Made by a program: the position numbers and the translations under genes
The notes under the pieces: generated by a model
The model's database searches: none
The model's input: only the letters and a program-made list of their open reading frames with translations
Told to the model about the DNA's origin: nothing
Assembly (NCBI GenBank): GCA_016235545.1
Contig: JACRKB010000032.1
Location: forward strand, 1 to 64,000
Direction of reading: 5' to 3'
Source: Verrucomicrobiota bacterium
Lineage (GTDB): Bacteria > Verrucomicrobiota > Verrucomicrobiia > Limisphaerales > SXTU01
Length of the DNA: 64,000 nucleotides
Shown: in pieces, positions 58,322 through 64,000 of the stretch
Layout: each line of letters starts with the position of its first letter
Numbering within the stretch: the first letter of the stretch is position 1

Positions 58322-59145
58322 GCCGGGTCAAACACCTGCCGCCCGCCCCGCGCATCCTGCCGGAGCTGCTCCAGCTTCTGCGCCACCCCGACGTGGACGC
58401 CGACCAGGTCGTCAGCCTCATCAAATACGACCCGGCCCTCACCGCCGGCGTGCTCCATCTCGCCAACAGCGCCTACTTCGGCTCCGCCCGCCCGGCGGAA
58501 GATTTGAGCGAGGCCGTGACCCGGCTTGGCTTTCAGCAAGTCTATATCCTGGTCGCCGCCATCAGCGGTGCCCGCAGCCTGGCACCCGCTCAAAAAGGCT
58601 ACGGCATGGGCAGCGGCGACCTCTGGCGGCATTCTGCCACAAGCGCTGTTGCCGCCCAGATCATCGCCAAAGACCTTGGCGACGATATGGACCTGGTTTT
58701 CACCGCCGCCCTCCTGCACGACATCGGCAAGATTGTGCTCTCGGACACATTGGAGTCCACCTACGCAGTCATCGTGCGCGAGACATCGCTCAACCGCTAC
58801 CCGCTCCTGGAGGTCGAGCGGCGCATCCTGGGCTTCGACCATGCGCAAGTGGGCGGCCGCCTGCTGGCCAAGTGGAATTTCCCCGCCAACCTTGTCGCCG
58901 CAGTCGAGCACCACCACCAGCCCGACCAGGCAGGCGAACACACTCGGCTCGCCGCCTACGCCCACATCGGCAACCTCGTCGCCTACGCCATGGGCCAGGG
59001 CTACGGCAACGCTGCTTACGCTCTTGAACCCAGCCCCGCCGCGTTCCAACTACTTGGGCTGGCAGAAGACTCGCTGACGGAATTCATGATGCGCACCTTT
59101 GATCAGATGGGCATCATTGATGCGCTCTTCCGGGTGAAGCCGTGA
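58297..59145 (+). CDS. HDOD domain protein
   Basis: LPPAPRILPELLQLLRHPDVDADQVVSLIKYDPALTAGVLHLANSAYFG...TAALLHDIGKIVLSD; overlaps CheD-like gene end. Confidence 0.92.
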   Translation: MSPIDDYLSRVKHLPPAPRILPELLQLLRHPDVDADQVVSLIKYDPALTAGVLHLANSAYFGSARPAEDLSEAVTRLGFQQVYILVAAISGARSLAPAQKGYGMGSGDLWRHSATSAVAAQIIAKDLGDDMDLVFTAALLHDIGKIVLSDTLESTYAVIVRETSLNRYPLLEVERRILGFDHAQVGGRLLAKWNFPANLVAAVEHHHQPDQAGEHTRLAAYAHIGNLVAYAMGQGYGNAAYALEPSPAAFQLLGLAEDSLTEFMMRTFDQMGIIDALFRVKP

Positions 59146-59197
59146 TGCAGCGCGGTCGACCCGGGCCACACTGAAGCTGAAACTGCGCGCGCCCCTT

Positions 59198-60133
59198 TCA
59201 GCGCAGGTAATCCAAGAGCGACTGGTTCAGGATGCTCCCGCCGGTTTGCAGCGCCGCGCGATACGCGTTCTGAGTTTCGTTCAGGCGCACAAGCGTCTGG
59301 GCCAGATCCGCGTCCGCCTCGCCGGAGATGAGCTTCTCCACGGACAGCGACCGGCTGGCCGCGAGGCTGTCCGTCACCTCCAGCCGCGCCTGCACCGCGC
59401 CATTCTGCGCGATGTGAAAGAGAAAGTTGTCCTCGTCGCGCTGGAGCGCTGGGAGATCCGTGCCGTTCACCGCCGCCGCGTTTCCCGCCAGCAAATTGTT
59501 TTGCAGCGCGATGAGGTGGTTGAAGAAATCCGCCCCGGCCCCGCTGTCGGTGAACAGCCCGCGCGGCCCGGAGCCGCTGGTGTTCGCGCCAGCGACCTGC
59601 GCAGACACCGTCGAGCCCGCCGAAACCTCCGCCGCCGCCACGCTGGCGTTGCCCTGATACGTCACCGCCGTGACCTGGCCGCCGCTGCTCGTGCTCACCG
59701 CGAACGCGGGCTGGTCGTTCCTGGTGCCGGCAAAGACGTAGTCGCCACGGTGCTTCGTGTTCGCAAGCTGCGCCGCCTGCTGGATGAGCTGCGTCACCTC
59801 CGATGCGTAGTTGCGCAAGTCCGCCGGCGACCGCGTGCCATCGGCGAGCACGGCGATTTCGCCGGCCCGGTCCGAGATGCGACGCAGCGCGGACATGGCG
59901 CTGTAACTCACCGTGGCCTGCTCCTTGAGCGCGGCGGTGTTCTTGCGGTGCTGCTCCACCGTGCGCGCCTCGGCCTGCAAATCCAGCACCCGGCGCATCG
60001 CGCCCGGGTCGTCTTCTGGCTGCGAGATGCGCTGGCCGGTGGCGGCCTGCTCCTGCAGGCGGTTCTGCCGGTTTGAGAGCCGGGAGAGCTGGCCCACCAG
60101 GCTTTCGGAGAACATGGTGCCGGTGACGCGCAT
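59198..60133 (-). CDS. flgL: Flagellar hook-associated protein FlgL
   Basis: MRVTGTMFSESLVGQLSRLSNRQNRLQEQAATGQRISQPEDDPGAMRRVLDL; QNAYRAALQTGGSILNQSLLDYLR. Confidence 0.92.
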   Translation of the reverse strand: MRVTGTMFSESLVGQLSRLSNRQNRLQEQAATGQRISQPEDDPGAMRRVLDLQAEARTVEQHRKNTAALKEQATVSYSAMSALRRISDRAGEIAVLADGTRSPADLRNYASEVTQLIQQAAQLANTKHRGDYVFAGTRNDQPAFAVSTSSGGQVTAVTYQGNASVAAAEVSAGSTVSAQVAGANTSGSGPRGLFTDSGAGADFFNHLIALQNNLLAGNAAAVNGTDLPALQRDEDNFLFHIAQNGAVQARLEVTDSLAASRSLSVEKLISGEADADLAQTLVRLNETQNAYRAALQTGGSILNQSLLDYLR

Positions 60134-61551
60134 TATCGTTTCATGTTGACCACCACATCCAGCATCTCGTCCACGGTCGAAATCAACTTGGCCGACGCGG
60201 CGAACGCCTTCTGATACTTGACGAGTTCAGTCATTTCCTCATCAAGCGACACTCCGCTCACCGACGCGCGCTGCCGGCCGAGCATTTTACCAACGGCTTC
60301 CTGATCGCTCACCTGCTCGTTCGCCGACGCGAGCGACTGGCCCAGCGCGGCCACAGTCTGCGCGTAGTCCTGCTGCAACGTCTGGTTGCCCAGCGTGGCG
60401 AGCCTTGTCTCAGCCAACTGCGCCAGCGCCAGCGCGACTTGGTTGTCACCTGCCGCGCCCGCGACCCCCGCGGCCTGCACCAGCGCCGGGTTGGCGGTGA
60501 GCGTGGCGTTCACCGAGATCGTCGTGGCGGATGTGCCGCTGAAGAACGCTGCCCCGGTGCTCCCCGTCAGGCCGAAGCCCGCGCCATGCAGCGCGTTGAC
60601 CCGCGTGATGAGTTCGGTCGCCTCTGCGTTCAGCTTGTTCTGCAAGTCGGTCAACGCCCCGTCGCGCGCGTCAATCTCTCCCTGCATCGCACCACCCGTG
60701 AGTGTCAGCGCCGTGCTGCTGGTCGCGGTGCGGACGAGCAGCGCGCCGGTGCCGGGGTCGAAAGCTTCCAGCGTGTCGTTCACCGTCTTGCCCGTCACCA
60801 CGGCGGTGCCGCTGACGGAAAGATTCAAACTGCCGGATGGATCCTCCACGGCATCGACCTTCACGAGCTGCGCGAGCGCTTCAAGTTTCTGCTGGCGCAA
60901 GTCCCGCAGGTCATTCGCCGCGCCCCCGCCGACTTCCGAGTTCAAGATGCTGTCGTTCAACGAGGCGATGCCTGAGAGCAGTCCGTTCGCGGCGGCCACG
61001 TCGTCCTGCAACTGCTCGTTCAGCAGGTTGCGGAGCTGGCTCAACCGCTGGTCCGTCACGTTGAAACGGCTCGCCAGCGACTGCGCCTTTTGCAAGAGCA
61101 CCTGCCGGTCGGCGATGGAAGTCGGGCTTGTCGCCACGCTCTGGAAGGCGTTGAACAAGTCCTGCAACCCATCCGCGAGACCGCGCTGCGCGCCGGCGGC
61201 GGCCGCGCCTTCCGCGCCGCTGGCTTGCCGGTCAATGCCCTGGCCCAGCTCCGCCTGCGCGTATTGCAATGCCTTCTGCTGCGCGAGCCAGTAGCCGCTC
61301 ACGCTCGACTCACCACTGATGCGCTGGTCCAGAAGTCGGTCGCGAATCTGCTCGACCAGAGTGACCTGCGCGCCAGTGCCCACCGGCCCGAGGGGCGTCG
61401 GCAGGGCGCTGCTGGTGCTGAGCCTCACGCGCTGGCGGGCATAGGCGGGGTTGTTGACGTTTGCCAGGTTATGCCCAGCCGTCTCGATGCCCTGCTGCTG
61501 CGCTTGCAGCGAGCGCGTTCCCATTCCGAGTGTGCCAAAAAGTCCGAGCAT
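60133..61551 (-). CDS. flgK: Flagellar hook-associated protein FlgK
   Basis: MLGLFGTLGMGTRSLQAQQQGIETAGHNLANVNNPAYARQRV; VSGVSLDEEMTELVKYQKAFAASAKLISTVDEMLDVVVNM. Confidence 0.95.
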   Translation of the reverse strand: MLGLFGTLGMGTRSLQAQQQGIETAGHNLANVNNPAYARQRVRLSTSSALPTPLGPVGTGAQVTLVEQIRDRLLDQRISGESSVSGYWLAQQKALQYAQAELGQGIDRQASGAEGAAAAGAQRGLADGLQDLFNAFQSVATSPTSIADRQVLLQKAQSLASRFNVTDQRLSQLRNLLNEQLQDDVAAANGLLSGIASLNDSILNSEVGGGAANDLRDLRQQKLEALAQLVKVDAVEDPSGSLNLSVSGTAVVTGKTVNDTLEAFDPGTGALLVRTATSSTALTLTGGAMQGEIDARDGALTDLQNKLNAEATELITRVNALHGAGFGLTGSTGAAFFSGTSATTISVNATLTANPALVQAAGVAGAAGDNQVALALAQLAETRLATLGNQTLQQDYAQTVAALGQSLASANEQVSDQEAVGKMLGRQRASVSGVSLDEEMTELVKYQKAFAASAKLISTVDEMLDVVVNMKR

Positions 61552-61651
61552 GAGCGGGGGGAATTATGAAGGAGGAGGGAGGAAGGAGGAACGGAGCGCG
61601 GCCATCGAGGGAGTGCTTGGGAATGGTTTTATGTTCATGGCGACTCCGGCC

Positions 61652-62149
61652 TTAGCCGATGGCGTCGTAGAGCGCCCGCGACGGCAGGGCGGGTGAAGCC
61701 ATCCTGCCGGCGTGGCCGTAGGTGAGCGGCCGGGTCTGTGGCACGAGCGAGCCGATGAGGCTCTGCATCAGCTCCACCGAACGGCTCAGGAGAATGTGGT
61801 TCTGCCGCGCGCGCTGCTGCACTCGGCGGAGCAGGTCGTTGTTCTCATCCACGAGCGCCTGCACCAGCGGGCGAAAGCTCGCGGGCAGACGCGGGATCAA
61901 CTCCATAAACGGGGCCTCATCCCGCAGCCCGAATGTGCGGGCCAACGCCGTCCGGCACTCCTCGCGCAGACGGCGCGCGCCCTGCATCACGCTGCCCTGC
62001 TCTTGGAGGTTCATGACGGTCGGGAGCAGATCGTCGGTCACACGCGCGCAGACCTGTTCCTGCTGCTGGTCAAGCAGTGCAAGCATCCCGCCGTATTGCT
62101 GCAGTTCGTCGCGCAGCGCATCTATGAGGTGTTGAAGTGCGTCAGTCAT
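61652..62149 (-). CDS. flgN: FlgN-like flagellar chaperone
   Basis: Helical 165-aa protein between flgK and rod-binding gene; LIDALRDELQQYGGMLALLDQQQEQV. Confidence 0.75.
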   Translation of the reverse strand: MTDALQHLIDALRDELQQYGGMLALLDQQQEQVCARVTDDLLPTVMNLQEQGSVMQGARRLREECRTALARTFGLRDEAPFMELIPRLPASFRPLVQALVDENNDLLRRVQQRARQNHILLSRSVELMQSLIGSLVPQTRPLTYGHAGRMASPALPSRALYDAIG

Positions 62150-62489
62150 GAGCGGTGGCTCCGGAAGCCTTCGGAGCGGAGGTGTTCTGTCGGTTGAGGT
62201 CGCGGTTCAAGCCCTTCGCCAGCCCGATTCCGCCCGCCTTCGTGAGGTTGTCCGCCAGTTGGTTCACAACCATGTCCTGATAAATGCCGGCCTGCGCCGA
62301 TTGCCTGGTGAACTCGGACTTGAACACGGGCTTCATGCCCTCGCCCAGAATCTGGCGCAGCAGAATCGCCTCGAACTGCCGGCCCGCCTCCGCGACTTTC
62401 TGCACCTCAGAAAGCCGCGCATTTCCGGCGAGCCTGTCCAGCGGCAGGTGGGTCGCGTTGACGCGCGGTTGGAGGGAAATGGGCTCCAT
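62142..62489 (-). CDS. flgJ: Rod-binding protein (FlgJ N-terminal domain)
   Basis: EAGRQFEAILLRQILGEGMKPVFKS...GIYQDMVVNQLADNLTKAGGIGLAKGL. Confidence 0.88.
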   Translation of the reverse strand: MEPISLQPRVNATHLPLDRLAGNARLSEVQKVAEAGRQFEAILLRQILGEGMKPVFKSEFTRQSAQAGIYQDMVVNQLADNLTKAGGIGLAKGLNRDLNRQNTSAPKASGATAHD

Positions 62490-62490
62490 A

Positions 62491-63711
62491 TCAGCGGATG
62501 AGCAGCTCGGCCTGCAGGGCGCCGGCCTGTTTCATTGCCTGGAAAATCGCCATCATGTCGCGCGGAGTGACGCCGAGTGCGTTGAGCGCGCTGGCGACCT
62601 TCTCGACTGTTGGGAGCTCCGGCAATGTGACCATGGCGGACTTGTTCTCCGTCACGCTCGTGTCGGTGCGGGTTGTCACCGCCGTCGTGCCCCCCTGCGA
62701 GAGCGGCGTCGGCTGTGAGACATCCTGCGACGATGCGATGTTGATGGTGAGGTTGCCGTGCGAGACGGCACAGTGGGAAATCCGGATGCGCGAGTTAGCG
62801 ACGATCGTGCCGGTGCGCTCGTTGATGACGATGCGTGCCGGCATATCCGGCGTGACTTCGATGACTTCCAGGCGCGCGATGAAGTCCACCGGCACCGACT
62901 CCGTGCCGCGCGGCATCGCGACACGCACAGTGGTCATGTCCATCGCCTGGGCGGAGTTCGTGAAGACCAGGTTGATGGCAGCAGCCACCCGCGCGGCGGA
63001 AGTGAAATCCGGCTGGCGCAGCAGCAAGTCAATCTGGTTGTCACGCACGATGGTCGAGGGAATCTCGCGCTCCACAAGCGCGCCGCCGATGATCTGCGCG
63101 ACGGTGGGGTGATTCTTTTGGACGGTCGCGCCACCCGCCCCGCCCGCCCCGCCAATGAAGCCGCCGACGGAGAGCGCGCCCTGCGCCACGGCATAGACCT
63201 TCCCATCCGCGCCGGTCAGCGGCGTCTGGAGCAGCACGCCGCCCTGCAGTGTCTTGGCATCGCCCATCGAGGAGACATTCACGTCAATGCGCGAGCCAGG
63301 CTTCGCGTAGGCCGGGATCTCTGCGGTGAGCATGACGACAGCGACATTCTTCGAGGAGAGTGTGGCGGCAGGCACGGAGAGGCCGAAGCGCTGAAGCATG
63401 TTCGCAACTGCCTGCCTCGTGTAGATGGGGTCTTTGTCACCCTCGCCTGCGAGGCCGGTGACAAGGCCGAAGCCGACAAGCTGGTTGTCCCGTGCGCCGG
63501 CGATGATCGCGATGTCCTTGAGTCGGGTGCCGGCAGCGGCGGGGAGGACGAGAACGAGCAGCAGTGCAAGCGCGACGAAGGTGTTCCGTGCTCCGTGCTC
63601 CGTGACTCCTGACGGACGTGATCGAACTGCTTCACGCAACACGCAACACCGAGCACGCAGCTCCGTCCGGAAAAGGCCAGACAGACTGAGTTGATGGGAT
63701 GCGCTGCTCAT
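62491..63711 (-). CDS. flgI: Flagellar P-ring protein FlgI (start uncertain)
   Basis: RLKDIAIIAGARDNQLVGFGLVTGLAGEGDKD...ANMLQRFGL...SKNVAVVMLTAEIPAYAKPGSRIDVNVSSMGDAKTLQGGVLLQTPL...LNALGVTPRDMMAIFQAMKQAGALQAELLIR. Confidence 0.95.
   Translation of the reverse strand: MSSASHQLSLSGLFRTELRARCCVLREAVRSRPSGVTEHGARNTFVALALLLVLVLPAAAGTRLKDIAIIAGARDNQLVGFGLVTGLAGEGDKDPIYTRQAVANMLQRFGLSVPAATLSSKNVAVVMLTAEIPAYAKPGSRIDVNVSSMGDAKTLQGGVLLQTPLTGADGKVYAVAQGALSVGGFIGGAGGAGGATVQKNHPTVAQIIGGALVEREIPSTIVRDNQIDLLLRQPDFTSAARVAAAINLVFTNSAQAMDMTTVRVAMPRGTESVPVDFIARLEVIEVTPDMPARIVINERTGTIVANSRIRISHCAVSHGNLTINIASSQDVSQPTPLSQGGTTAVTTRTDTSVTENKSAMVTLPELPTVEKVASALNALGVTPRDMMAIFQAMKQAGALQAELLIR
63585..63660. repeat. 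Degenerate heptad arrays within the annotated flgI 5' region
   Basis: TCCGTGC TCCGTGC TCCGTGA and CACGCAA CACGCAA CACCGAG CACGCAG. Confidence 0.85.
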
Positions 63712-63720
63712 GGTGGCTCC

Positions 63721-64000
63721 TCAGAACGGTGTGACCTTTTCCCAGAACTTCGTGAACCACCCGCGCTTCTGCGAGTCAGACACGGCGCCCTTGCCGATGA
63801 TCTTGATGGTGGCGTCCGCGACGTTGTAGCTGAACACGGTGTTGTTGGCCTGCACGTCGTCGCCGCGCACGGTGCCACGGAGCACGATGTCCTGCTGCTC
63901 GCCGGCGGAGAACGTGTGACGGGTGCCCTCGACGACGAGGTTGCGATTGGGCAGCACGTCTATCACGCGCACGGCGACGCGCGTGGTGATCGTCTCGCTG
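63721..64000 (-). CDS. flgH: Flagellar L-ring protein FlgH, C-terminal part (gene continues beyond window)
   Basis: SETITTRVAVRVIDVLPNRNLVVEGTRHTFSAGEQQDIVLRGTVRGDDVQANNTVFSYNVADATIKIIGKGAVSDSQKRGWFTKFWEKVTPF. Confidence 0.93.
   Translation of the reverse strand, partial: SETITTRVAVRVIDVLPNRNLVVEGTRHTFSAGEQQDIVLRGTVRGDDVQANNTVFSYNVADATIKIIGKGAVSDSQKRGWFTKFWEKVTPF

Overview
GC-rich bacterial chromosomal window. Gene content and architecture (DUF1549-type cytochrome protein, several PQQ-type beta-propellers, tannase-like esterase, HDOD-rich signalling) resemble Verrucomicrobiota/PVC bacteria; this is inference, not a measured taxonomy. 0-36 kb is mostly housekeeping: argS, rpmE, prfA, a GntP permease, an ArnT-like glycosyltransferase, gyrB/gyrA with a VapBC-like pair between them, a CPBP protease, thiL, tsaE, tsaB, three PQQ-repeat proteins and two esterases/hydrolases. 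37-46 kb is a signalling cluster (two hybrid histidine kinases, HDOD and response-regulator/HD-type proteins). 45-64 kb is a flagellar region: flgH(partial)-flgI-flgJ(rod-binding)-flgN-flgK-flgL, then fliW-csrA-flagellin-GT-giant GT on the minus strand, with a CheD-like/HDOD pair on plus. Most interesting items: (1) a 3130-aa polyprotein-like protein with several glycosyltransferase modules, a methyltransferase module and TPR stretches, directly downstream of flagellin and a second GT; (2) many short degenerate tandem arrays (mostly 7-nt period, some 6 or 8) and palindromic elements that make hairpins between genes and also run in-frame through conserved genes (argS, tsaE, tsaB, arnT-like, DUF1549, flgI leader, the giant GT); (3) an apparent out-of-frame deletion in gyrB. 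All calls were made by eye from the sequence and supplied translations; no database search was run.
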